A DNA stretch of 64,000 bases from an uncultured Gammaproteobacteria bacterium (GTDB taxonomy: Bacteria; Pseudomonadota; Gammaproteobacteria; Eutrophobiales; Eutrophobiaceae), in contig CATOTD010000014.1 in the NCBI GenBank assembly GCA_951812995.1, positions 62,001 through 126,000 of the forward strand, given 5' to 3'. Under the pieces are notes generated by a model. The model worked only from the letters and a program-made list of their open reading frames with translations, ran no database searches and was not told where the DNA came from. Shown here one piece after another: positions 40,682 to 53,100 of this stretch (position 1 is the first letter of the stretch; each line of letters begins with the position of its first letter). A program made the position numbers and the translations under genes.

Positions 40682-40688
40682 GGGTGTT

Positions 40689-40692
40689 CTCC
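40689..40692 (-). promoter_or_regulatory. Ribosome binding site of gene B
   Basis: GGAG on the minus strand lies seven bases before ATG 40,681. Another ATG overlaps it (40,694-40,692) but is out of frame. The in-frame TAA at 40,726-40,724 excludes any ATG start further upstream, so this site fixes the start. Confidence 0.75.
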
Positions 40693-40765
40693 ATGGTGTT
40701 TGATTGTTAAATAGGTTTAATCGTTAACATGTTTGGTGTTTAAGTCTAGTGGCGCATTACCCTGA

Positions 40766-40795
40766 ATGATGCTATAGCTATGGCTTGCCTGTCAA
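40766..40795 (-). promoter_or_regulatory. Putative sigma70 promoter of gene B
   Basis: On the minus strand a perfect -35 box TTGACA (40,795-40,790) is followed after 18 bases by CATCAT (40,771-40,766), which matches 4 of 6 bases of the TATAAT consensus. Transcription would begin near 40,759 and leave a leader of about 78 bases. The spacer contains the palindrome ATAGCTAT (40,774-40,781) within a larger imperfect inverted repeat, GCCATAGCTATAGC, which could be an operator. That role is inference from symmetry and position only. Confidence 0.5.
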
Positions 40796-40888
40796 GAGAT
40801 AATTTTTCAATGCTTTGCGGGCAAACAACAGCCATATCCGATGTAACCATACGCATTAAAGGATTCATAAAAGTCGGTTGGTATCTAC

Positions 40889-41140
40889 CTATATCACCGA
40901 AAAATAATTGTCGAAATTATTGATAATGTCCTGATGATCAACGTTGTTGATCGTAATGTAGACTAAGGCGTTATCGCCTGCGCTGACGATATTGGCATGG
41001 GCACCGTTATCTGCCACCGCCAGACCCAAGGCGGCCAGCATTGTCTCATCACCATTCATGGTATCTATTTGAATGCGGTCGCCTTGACCTGAGTTAAAGT
41101 CGGTAATGGTGTCGGCATCTGCGGCCAGCACAGCGATATC
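40889..41140 (-). other. C-terminal tail of gene A, probable type I secretion signal
   Basis: The last ~80 residues start as an RTX cap (GADRFVLDIAVLAADADTIT, DFNSGQGDRIQIDT) and end in a unique sequence with ALVYITINNVDHQDIINNFD and the terminus NYFSVI. An uncleaved C-terminal signal after the last RTX repeats, with a few hydrophobic residues at the very end, is usual for substrates of ABC-type (type I) secretion. The transporter genes are not in the window. Confidence 0.75.
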
Positions 41141-44100
41141 CAGCACAAACCTGTCAGCACCCACGCCGCCCGTTAAGGTATCATTACCCGCACCGCCTTC
41201 AAGTCGGTTGGCATACACATCGCCGATAAGTACATCGTTATGTGTCGAGCCGATGATGTTTTCGATATTGAGCAAGACATCGTTCGCCGCCCAGCCGTTG
41301 GCGTTCTTGCTATTGTCAGACAAGTCCACGGTCACGCCGACATTGGAGTTGGCATAGCTCACGGTGTCCACGCCGCCCTTGCCATCGATAATATCAGCGT
41401 TGGCAGTGATTTGGACACCTTGAAAGGTTTCATCGGTGTCATCGCCAATGATCGCGCCGCTGTTGACGTTCACGCTATGTACCGTGGGAGTGGAGACGTT
41501 ACCGTCTGCATCGGTCAGCACGATCGAGAACGACCGCTCGCCATTGGCGGCGTTTTGCGCATCGGCGTTTTGGTAACGCAAGGCGGCGAGAATGGACTCG
41601 ACCTCGATGGTCGTGAGGTTGCCGCCGCCGTTTTTGGTGAGCGTAATGGTGCGCGCGGTGCTATCCCAGACTATGTTAAGGCCGGTGATACCGGCAATCG
41701 TGACATCGCTGGCATCGGCATTGGCCGCCGCACCGATGACGAGTACCTGACCTGCGCCCGTACCATAGGCCAGTTGTTCGTCCGTGGGGTCGAGACCAGT
41801 CGTGGTAATGGTAATCGTACTAATGGTCGCCGGGATAGGCAGTTCGATGACCTGTATGCCGTTATCACCATAACCCGCGACAAAGGCGTAAGTCTTGCCC
41901 GCGATCACCGCCGTGGTGATGTTGAAGGCACCAGCGAGTTCGGGGTATGTGGCCCCATCGACAAGTGCTACGACCGCAGTCGGGTTTGCAGGATCGGTGA
42001 TGTCGATCACCTGCACCGCATGATCACCGTAACCTGTCACCAGGGCATAGGTACGACCGGCAATGACTGTGGTGGTGATAGCAAAGGCAGTCCTCAGCGC
42101 GGTGTAGGGGCTGGCGACCTGAACGCTGTTATCAAACAATGCGGCAACCGCAGTCGGGGTCTCGGGCGTGGAAATGTCAATAATCTGCACGCCGTGATCC
42201 GTAGGAGCGGCGACCAGCGCATAGGTCTTGCCGTCTATCACCACCGTGGTGATATCCCATGCGCCACCCAGTGCCGTATAAGGCGTATCAGCCCCCAGCG
42301 TGCTGTCAGTAATCGCGGCGACCGCACTTGGGGCCGCGGGCGTAGTGATGTCAATAATCTGCACGCCGTGATCCGTAGGAGCGGCAATCAGCGCATAGGT
42401 CTTGCCTTTAATCACCACCGTGGTAATGCCTACCGCACCATCAAGCTCAGTGTAGTCGGTGGGAGCACCCGACGTGCTGTCAGTTATCGCGGCAACCGCG
42501 ATCGGGGCGGTGGGTGTGGTGATGTCGATAATCTGCACGCCGTCATCCACATAGGCGGCGACCAGTGCGTAGGTCTTGCCTTTAATCACCACCGTGGTAA
42601 TGCCGCGGGCACCTAAGAGTTCGGTGTAGTTGGTGGTCGCATCGGGGTGATTGTCGGGTTGATCCTCACGCGCGGTGGCAATGGTCTGAATAGTCGGGGA
42701 GGTGGCGGGGTTGAGGGGATCGGTTCTAAGCTCAAGTATCTGTACCCCGTCATCACCCAAGGCGGCGACCAGCGCGTAGGTCACACCGCCGATGACCACG
42801 GTGGTGATGGCTTCTGGGTTATTCAGCTCCAGCATGGGGGTTTCGACTATGCTGCCAATCTGCTGCGCACGCGCCGGGTCGCTCACGTCTATAAGCTGTA
42901 CGCTATCGCTGACGCGCATGGTGGCCAGCAGATAGGTCTTGCCACCGATGTCCACGGTGGTCACGGCGGTCGGGCCTACCAGCGCAAATTGGGTGGAGCC
43001 ATCGTTATCATCGGACCCATGAGCATAGGCGGCAACGGCAGTTGGGGCCTGGAGCGCGGCATCATCGCCAGCCCGGGTGTTCGCACCCAAGACCACACCC
43101 GCACCCAGTGCCGCATTGTCGAGTATGCTGTAGGTCGTCTGTAGTGCCAGGGTCGGCGGGATAGCGTAGATAAAATGATCGTCCGTCAAATCCCTTTCCA
43201 AGACCCCGGTCAGCGTGATGGTGTTGCCGTCACTGGTGGTAATCTCTGCGTTGCCGTTGACATCTCGGGTTGCGCGTTTTACAGCATCCAGATCGGTAAA
43301 ACCAGCAAAGACAGACAGATCTATTTTATTATTACCGGTAGTAAAATCGACAATAATATCATTGCCGTGACCTGGCTTAAAGACAAAGGTATCTGCGCCC
43401 GCGCCGCCGCTTAAGGTATCATTATCCGCACCGCCTTCGAGTCGGTTGACCCCAGCATTGCCGATAAGTACATCGTCATGGCCTGAGCCAATGAGGTTCT
43501 CGATACGGGAGAGTATATCGCCCGTGGAATCCGTGTTGCCAAGCGTCTGTGCGCCAGCCTTGTTCAAATTGACATACACACCGGTTATGTCTATATCAGC
43601 CGCAAGCCCACTGTCTAATGCTGTTACGGTGTACGCCATACCGGCTACCGCCGCCGCATACGAGGCCGTATCTGCACCATCGCCGCCGTCTAGCCTATCA
43701 CCACCCGCACCACCGCTAAGCACGTCATCGCCAGTGCCGCCTTCCAACCTGTCAGCACCCACGCCGCCCGTTAAGGTATCATTACCCGCACCGCCTTCGA
43801 GTCGGTTGGCATTTGCATCGCCAGTTAAGGTGTCGGCGTAGTCGGTGCCAATGAGGTTTTCGATATTGAGCAAGATGTCACCTTGGGCATGGCCGTTGGC
43901 GTTCTTGCTATTGTCGGACAAGTCCACGGTCACGCCGACATTGGAGTTGGCATAGCTCACGGTGTCCACGCCGCCCTTGCCATCGATAATATCAGCGTTG
44001 GCAGTGATTTGGACACCTTGAAAGGTTTCATCGGTGTCATCGCCAATGATCGCGCCGCTGTTGACGTTCACGCTATGTACCGTGGGAGTGGAGACGTTAC

Positions 44101-47100
44101 CGTCCGCATCGGTCAGCACGATCGAGAACGACCGCTCGCCATTGGCGGCGTTTTGCGCATCGGCGTTTTGGTAACGCAAGGCGGCGAGGATGGACTCAAC
44201 CTCGATGGTCGTGAGGTTGCCGCCGCCGTTTTTGGTGAGCGTAATGGTGCGCGCGGTGCTATCCCAGACTATGTTAAGGCCGGTGATACCGGCAATCGTG
44301 ACATCGCTGGCATCGGCATTGGCCGCAACGCCGATGACGAGTACCTGACCTGCGCCCGTACCATAGGCCAGTTGTTCGTCCGTGGGGTCGAGACCAGTCG
44401 TGGTAATGGTAATCGTACTAATGGTCGCCGGGATAGGCAGTTCGATGACCTGTATGCCGTTATCACTATAACCCGCGACAAAGGCGTAAGTCTTGCCCGC
44501 GATCACCGCCGTGGTGATGTTGAAGGCACCAGCGAGTTCGGGGTATGTGGCCCCATCGACAAGTGCTACGACCGCAGTCGGGTTTGCAGGATCGGTGATG
44601 TCGATCACCTGCACCGCATGATCACCGTAACCTGTCACCAGGGCATAGGTACGACCGGCAATGACTGTGGTGGTGATAGCAAAGGCAGTCCTCAGCGCGG
44701 TGTAGGGGCTGGCGACCTGAACGCTGTTATCAAACAATGCGGCAACCGCAGTCGGGGTCTCGGGCGTGGAAATGTCAATAATCTGCACGCCGTGATCCGT
44801 AGGAGCGGCGACCAGCGCATAGGTCTTGCCGTCTATCACCACCGTGGTGATATCCCATGCGCCACCCAGTGCCGTATAAGGCGTATCAGCCCCCAGCGTG
44901 CTGTCAGTAATCGCGGCGACCGCACTTGGGGCCGCGGGCGTAGTGATGTCAATAATCTGCACGCCGTGATCCGTAGGAGCGGCGACCAGCGCATAGGTCT
45001 TGCCTTTAATCACCACCGTGGTAATGCCTACCGCACCATCAAGCTCAGTGTAGTCGGTGGGAGCACCCGACGTGCTGTCAGTTATCGCGGCAACCGCGAT
45101 CGGGGCGGTGGGCGTTGTGATGTCGATAATCTGCACGCCGTCATCCACATAGGCGGCGACCAGTGCGTAGGTCTTGCCTTTAATCACCACCGTGGTAATG
45201 CCGCGGGCACCTAAGAGTTCGGTGTAGTTGGTGGTCGCATCGGGGTGATTGTCGGGTTGATCCTCACGCGCGGTGGCAATGGTCTGAATAGTCGGGGGGG
45301 TGGCGGGGTTGAGGGGATCGGTTCTAAGCTCAAGTATCTGTACCCCGTCATCACCCAAGGCGGCGACCAGCGCGTAGGTCACACCGCCGATGACCACGGT
45401 GGTGATGGCTTCTGGGTTATTCAGCTCCAGCATGGGGGTTTCGACTATGCTGCCAATCTGCTGCGCACGCGCCGGGTCGCTCACGTCTATAAGCTGTACG
45501 CTATCGCTGACGCGCATGGTGGCCAGCAGATAGGTCTTGCCACCGATGTCCACGGTGGTCACGGCGGTCGGGCCTACCAGCGCAAATTGGGTGGAGCCAT
45601 CGTTATCATCGGACCCATGAGCATAGGCGGCAACGGCAGTTGGGGCCTGGAGCGCAACATTATCGCCCGCCCGGGTGTTCGCACCCAAGGCCACACCCGC
45701 ACCCAGTGCCGCGGTGTCGAGTATGCTGTAGGTCGTCTGTAGTGCCAGGGTCGGCGGGATAGCGTAGATAAAATGATCGTCCGTCAAATCCCTTTCCAAG
45801 ACCCCGGTCAGCGTGATGGTGTTGCCGTCACTGGTGGTAATCTCTGCGTTGCCGTTGACATCTCGGGTTGCGCGTTTTACAGCATCCAGATCGGTAAAAC
45901 CAGCAAAGACAGACAGATCTATTTTATTATTACCGGTAGTAAAATCGACAATAATATCATTGCCGTGACCTGGCTTAAAGACAAAGGTATCTGCGCCCGC
46001 GCCGCCGCTTAAGGTATCATTACCCGCACCGCCTTCGAGTCGGTTGACCCCAGCATTGCCGATAAGTACATCGTCATGGCCTGAGCCAATGAGGTTCTCG
46101 ATACGGGAGAGTATATCGCCCGTGGAATCCGTGTTGCCAAGCGTCTGTGCGCCAGCCTTGTTCAAATTGACATACACACCGGTTATGTCTATATCAGCCG
46201 CAAGCCCACTGTCTAATGCTGTTACGGTGTACGCCATACCGGCTACCGCCGCCGCATACGAGGCCGTATCTGCACCATCGCCGCCGTCTAGCCTATCACC
46301 ACCCGCACCACCGCTAAGCACGTCATCGCCAGTGCCGCCTTCCAACCTGTCAGCACCCACGCCGCCCGTTAAGGTATCATTACCCGCACCGCCTTCAAGT
46401 CGGTTGGCATACACATCGCCGATAAGTACATCGTTATGTGTCGAGCCGATGATGTTTTCGATATTGAGCAAGACATCGTTCGCCGCCCAGCCGTTGGCGT
46501 TCTTGCTATTGTCAGACAAGTCCACGGTCACGCCGACATTGGAGTTGGCATAGCTCACGGTGTCCACGCCGCCCTTGCCATCGATAATATCAGCGTTGGC
46601 AGTGATTTGGACACCTTGAAAGGTTTCATCGGTGTCATCGCCAATGATCGCGCCGCTGTTGACGTTCACGCTATGTACCGTGGGAGTGGAGACGTTACCG
46701 TCCGCATCGGTCAGCACGATCGAGAACGACCGCTCGCCATTGGCGGCGTTTTGCGCATCGGCGTTTTGGTAACGCAAGGCGGCGAGGATGGACTCAACCT
46801 CGATGGTCGTGAGGTTGCCGCCGCCGTTTTTGGTGAGCGTAATGGTGCGCGCGGTGCTATCCCAGACTATGTTAAGGCCGGTGATACCGGCAATCGTGAC
46901 ATCGCTGGCATCGGCATTGGCCGCAACGCCGATGACGAGTACCTGACCTGCGCCCGTACCATAGGCCAGTTGTTCGTCCGTGGGGTCGAGACCAGTCGTG
47001 GTAATGGTAATCGTACTAATGGTCGCCGGGATAGGCAGTTCGATGACCTGTATGCCGTTATCACTATAACCCGCGACAAAGGCGTAAGTCTTGCCCGCGA

Positions 47101-50100
47101 TCACCGCCGTGGTGATGTTGAAGGCACCAGCGAGTTCGGGGTATGTGGCCCCATCGACAAGTGCTACGACCGCAGTCGGGTTTGCAGGATCGGTGATGTC
47201 GATCACCTGCACCGCATGATCACCGTAACCTGTCACCAGGGCATAGGTACGACCGGCAATGACTGTGGTGGTGATAGCAAAGGCAGTCCTCAGCGCGGTG
47301 TAGGGGCTGGCGACCTGAACGCTGTTATCAAACAATGCGGCAACCGCAGTCGGGGTCTCGGGCGTGGAAATGTCAATAATCTGCACGCCGTGATCCGTAG
47401 GAGCGGCGACCAGCGCATAGGTCTTGCCGTCTATCACCACCGTGGTGATATCCCATGCGCCACCCAGTGCCGTATAAGGCGTATCAGCCCCCAGCGTGCT
47501 GTCAGTAATCGCGGCGACCGCACTTGGGGCCGCGGGCGTAGTGATGTCAATAATCTGCACGCCGTGATCCGTAGGAGCGGCAATCAGCGCATAGGTCTTG
47601 CCTTTAATCACCACCGTGGTAATGCCTACCGCACCATCAAGCTCAGTGTAGTCGGTGGGAGCACCCGACGTGCTGTCAGTTATCGCGGCAACCGCGATCG
47701 GGGCGGTGGGTGTGGTGATGTCGATAATCTGCACGCCGTCATCCACATAGGCGGCGACCAGTGCGTAGGTCTTGCCTTTAATCACCACCGTGGTAATGCC
47801 GCGGGCACCTAAGAGTTCGGTGTAGTTGGTGGTCGCATCGGGGTGATTGTCGGGTTGATCCTCACGCGCGGTGGCAATGGTCTGAATAGTCGGGGAGGTG
47901 GCGGGGTTGAGGGGATCGGTTCTAAGCTCAAGTATCTGTACCCCGTCATCACCCAAGGCGGCGACCAGCGCGTAGGTCACACCGCCGATGACCACGGTGG
48001 TGATGGCTTCTGGGTTATTCAGCTCCAGCATGGGGGTTTCGACTATGCTGCCAATCTGCTGCGCACGCGCCGGGTCGCTCACGTCTATAAGCTGTACGCT
48101 ATCGCTGACGCGCATGGTGGCCAGCAGATAGGTCTTGCCACCGATGTCCACGGTGGTCACGGCGGTCGGGCCTACCAGCGCAAATTGGGTGGAGCCATCG
48201 TTATCATCGGACCCATGAGCATAGGCGGCAACGGCAGTTGGGGCCTGGAGCGCAACATTATCGCCCGCCCGGGTGTTCGCACCCAAGACCACACCCGCAC
48301 CCAGTGCCGCATTGTCGAGTATGCTGTAGGTCGTCTGTAGTGCCAGGGTCGGCGGGATAGCGTAGATAAAATGATCGTCCGTCAAATCCCTTTCCAAGAC
48401 CCCGGTCAGCGTGATGGTGTTGCCGTCACTGGTGGTAATCTCTGCGTTGCCGTTGACATCTCGGGTTGCGCGTTTTACAGCATCCAGATCGGTAAAACCA
48501 GCAAAGACAGACAGATCTATTTTATTATTACCGGTAGTAAAATCGACAATAATATCATTGCCGTGACCTGGCTTAAAGACAAAGGTATCTGCGCCCGCGC
48601 CGCCGCTTAAGGTATCATTATCCGCACCGCCTTCGAGTCGGTTGACCCCAGCATTGCCGATAAGTACATCGTCATGGCCTGAGCCAATGAGGTTCTCGAT
48701 ACGGGAGAGTATATCGCCCGTGGAATCCGTGTTGCCAAGCGTCTGTGCGCCAGCCTTGTTCAAATTGACATACACACCGGTTATGTCTATATCAGCCGCA
48801 AGCCCACTGTCTAATGCTGTTACGGTGTACGCCATACCGGCTACCGCCGCCGCATACGAGGCCGTATCTGCACCATCGCCGCCGTCTAGCCTATCACCAC
48901 CCGCACCACCGCTAAGCACGTCATCGCCAGTGCCGCCTTCCAACCTGTCAGCACCCACGCCGCCCGTTAAGGTATCATTACCCGCACCGCCTTCGAGTCG
49001 GTTGGCATTTGCATCGCCAGTTAAGGTGTCGGCGTAGTCGGTGCCAATGAGGTTTTCGATATTGAGCAAGATGTCACCTTGGGCATGGCCGTTGGCGTTC
49101 TTGCTATTGTCGGACAAGTCTACGGTCACGCCGTTGCCGTCTGTGGCACCGGCATAGCTCACGGTGTCCACGCCGCCCTTGCCATCGATAATATCAGCAT
49201 TGGCAGTGATTTGGACACCTTGAAAGGTTTCATCGGTGTCATCGCCAATGATCGCGCCGCTGTTGACGTTCACGCTATGTACCGTGGGAGTGGAGACGTT
49301 ACCGTCTGCATCGGTCAGCACGATCGAGAACGACCGCTCGCCATTGGCGGCGTTTTGCGCATCGGCGTTTTGGTAACGCAAGGCGGCGAGAATGGACTCG
49401 ACCTCGATGGTCGTGAGGTTGCCGCCGCCGTTTTTGGTGAGCGTAATGGTGCGCGCGGTGCTATCCCAGACTATGTTAAGGCCGGTGATACCGGCAATCG
49501 TGACATCGCTGGCATCGGCATTGGCCGCCGCACCGATGACGAGTACCTGACCTGCGCCCGTACCATAGGCCAGTTGTTCGTCCGTGGGGTCGAGACCAGT
49601 CGTGGTAATGGTAATCGTACTAATGGTCGCCGGGATAGGCAGTTCGATGACCTGTATGCCGTTATCACCATAACCCGCGACAAAGGCGTAAGTCTTGCCC
49701 GCGACCACCGCCGTGGTGATGTTGAAGGCACCTCGCAGTTCGGCGTAGCCATCCACCCCATCTCTGAGTGCGGCGACCGCGGTCGGGTTTGCAGGATCGG
49801 TGATGTCGATCACCTGCACCGCATGATCACCGTAACCTGTCACCAGGGCATAGGTACGACCGGCAATGACTGTGGTGGTGATAGCAAAGGCAGTCCTCAG
49901 CGCGGTGTAGGGGCTGGCGACCTGAACGCTGTTATCAAACAATGCGGCAACCGCAGTCGGGGTCTCGGGCGTGGAAATGTCAATAATCTGCACGCCGTGA
50001 TCCGTAGGAGCGGCGACCAGCGCATAGGTCTTGCCGTCTATCACCACCGTGGTGATATCCCATGCGCCACCCAGTGCCGTATAAGGCGTATCAGCCCCCA

Positions 50101-53100
50101 GCGTGCTGTCAGTAATCGCGGCGACCGCACTTGGGGCCGCGGGCGTAGTGATGTCAATAATCTGCACGCCGTGATCCGTAGGAGCGGCAATCAGCGCATA
50201 GGTCTTGCCTTTAATCACCACCGTGGTAATGCCTACCGCACCATCAAGCTCAGTGTAGTCGGTGGGAGCACCCGACGTGCTGTCAGTTATCGCGGCAACC
50301 GCGATCGGGGCGGTGGGTGTGGTGATGTCGATAATCTGCACGCCGTCATCCACATAGGCGGCGACCAGTGCGTAGGTCTTGCCTTTAATCACCACCGTGG
50401 TAATGCCGCGGGCACCTAAGAGTTCGGTGTAGTTGGTGGTCGCATCGGGGTGATTGTCGGGTTGATCCTCACGCGCGGTGGCAATGGTCTGAATAGTCGG
50501 GGAGGTGGCGGGGTTGAGGGGATCGGTTCTAAGCTCAAGTATCTGTACCCCGTCATCACCCAAGGCGGCGACCAGCGCGTAGGTCACACCGCCGATGACC
50601 ACGGTGGTGATGGCTTCTGGGTTATTCAGCTCCAGCATGGGGGTTTCGACTATGCTGCCAATCTGCTGCGCACGCGCCGGGTCGCTCACGTCTATAAGCT
50701 GTACGCTATCGCTGACGCGCATGGTGGCCAGCAGATAGGTCTTGCCACCGATGTCCACGGTGGTCACGGCGGTCGGGCCTACCAGCGCAAATTGGGTGGA
50801 GCCATCGTTATCATCGGACCCATGAGCATAGGCGGCAACGGCAGTTGGGGCCTGGAGCGCGGCATCATCGCCAGCCCGGGTGTTCGCACCCAAGACCACA
50901 CCCGCACCCAGTGCCGCATTGTCGAGTATGCTGTAGGTCGTCTGTAGTGCCAGGGTCGGCGGGATAGCGTAGATAAAATGATCGTCCGTCAAATCCCTTT
51001 CCAAGACCCCGGTCAGCGTGATGGTGTTGCCGTCACTGGTGGTAATCTCTGCGTTGCCGTTGACATCTCGGGTTGCGCGTTTTACAGCATCCAGATCGGT
51101 AAAACCAGCAAAGACAGACAGATCTATTTTATTATTACCGGTAGTAAAATCGACAATAATATCATTGCCGTGACCTGGCTTAAAGACAAAGGTATCTGCG
51201 CCCGCGCCGCCGCTTAAGGTATCATTACCCGCACCGCCTTCGAGTCGGTTGACCCCAGCATTGCCGATAAGTACATCGTCATGGCCTGAGCCAATGAGGT
51301 TCTCGATACGGGAGAGTATATCGCCCGTGGAATCCGTGTTGCCAAGCGTCTGTGCGCCAGCCTTGTTCAAATTGACATACACACCGGTTATGTCTATATC
51401 AGCCGCAAGCCCACTGTCTAATGCTGTTACGGTGTACGCCATACCGGCTACCGCCGCCGCATACGAGGCCGTATCTGCACCATCGCCGCCGTCTAGCCTA
51501 TCACCACCCGCACCACCGCTAAGCACGTCATCGCCAGTGCCGCCTTCCAACCTGTCAGCACCCACGCCGCCCGTTAAGGTATCATTACCCGCACCGCCTT
51601 CGAGTCGGTTGGCATTTGCATCGCCAGTTAAGGTGTCGGCGTAGTCGGTGCCAATGAGGTTTTCGATATTGAGCAAGATGTCACCTTGGGCATGGCCGTT
51701 GGCGTTCTTGCTATTGTCGGACAAGTCTACGGTCACGCCGTTGCCGTCTGTGGCACCGGCATAGCTCACGGTGTCCACGCCGCCCTTGCCATCGATAATA
51801 TCAGCATTGGCAGTGATTTGGACACCTTGAAAGGTTTCATCGGTGTCATCGCCAATGATCGCGCCGCTGTTGACGTTCACGCTATGTACCGTGGGAGTGG
51901 AGACGTTACCGTCTGCATCGGTCAGCACGATCGAGAACGACCGCTCGCCATTGGCGGCGTTTTGCGCATCGGCGTTTTGGTAACGCAAGGCGGCGAGAAT
52001 GGACTCGACCTCGATGGTCGTGAGGTTGCCGCCGCCGTTTTTGGTGAGCGTAATGGTGCGCGCGGTGCTATCCCAGACTATGTTAAGGCCGGTGATACCG
52101 GCAATCGTGACATCGCTGGCATCGGCATTGGCCGCCGCACCGATGACGAGTACCTGACCTGCGCCCGTACCATAGGCCAGTTGTTCGTCCGTGGGGTCGA
52201 GACCAGTCGTGGTAATGGTAATCGTACTAATGGTCGCCGGGATAGGCAGTTCGATGACCTGTATGCCGTTATCACCATAACCCGCGACAAAGGCGTAAGT
52301 CTTGCCCGCGACCACCGCCGTGGTGATGTTGAAGGCACCTCGCAGTTCGGCGTAGCCATCCACCCCATCTCTGAGTGCGGCGACCGCGGTCGGGTTTGCA
52401 GGATCGGTGATGTCGATCACCTGCACCGCATGATCACCGTAACCTGTCACCAGGGCATAGGTACGACCGGCAATGACTGTGGTGGTGATAGCAAAGGCAG
52501 TCCTCAGCGCGGTGTAGGGGCTGTCGGCCTGAACGCTGTTATCAAACAATGCGGCAACCGCAGTCGGGGTCTCGGGCGTGGAAATGTCAATAATCTGCAC
52601 GCCGTGATCCGTAGGAGCGGCGACCAGCGCATAGGTCTTGCCGTCTATCACCACCGTGGTGATATCCCATGCGCCACCCAGTGCCGTATAAGGCGTATCA
52701 GCCCCCAGCGTGCTGTCAGTAATCGCGGCGACCGCACTTGGGGCCGCGGGCGTAGTGATGTCAATAATCTGCACGCCGTGATCCGTAGGAGCGGCGACCA
52801 GCGCATAGGTCTTGCCTTTAATCACCACCGTGGTAATGCCTACCGCACCATCAAGCTCAGTGTAGTCGGTGGGAGCACCCGACGTGCTGTCAGTTATCGC
52901 GGCAACCGCGATCGGGGCGGTGGGCGTTGTGATGTCGATAATCTGCACGCCGTCATCCACATAGGCGGCGACCAGTGCGTAGGTCTTGCCTTTAATCACC
53001 ACCGTGGTAATGCCGCGGGCACCTAAGAGTTCGGTGTAGTTGGTGGTCGCATCGGGGTGATTGTCGGGTTGATCCTCACGCGCGGTGGCAATGGTCTGAA

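Larger units (their letters stand above)
40682..40888. other. Intergenic region between gene A and gene B
   Basis: This is the only non-coding stretch in the window. It is visibly more AT-rich than the flanking genes and has none of their repeats. It holds a sigma70-like promoter and a ribosome binding site for gene B. I see no convincing intrinsic terminator for gene A: the best hairpin (TTTG-CCCG-CAAA on the minus strand, near 40,820) has a 4-bp stem and no U-run. Gene B may therefore be transcribed partly by read-through from gene A and partly from its own promoter. Confidence 0.8.

Noticed and set aside
40746..40868. 40-codon minus-strand frame MNPLMRMVTSDMAVVCP... in the intergenic gap
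   Set aside because: No Shine-Dalgarno sequence, it spans the putative promoter, and no recognisable similarity. Its length is within chance.
40800..40888. Possible intrinsic terminator of gene A
   Set aside because: The only hairpin near 40,820 has a 4-bp stem and no T-run after it.
42647..43144. Repeated 165-codon plus-strand frames in gene A, eight copies
   Set aside because: Antisense shadows of the propeller start and the cap-to-propeller linker, useful only as period markers.
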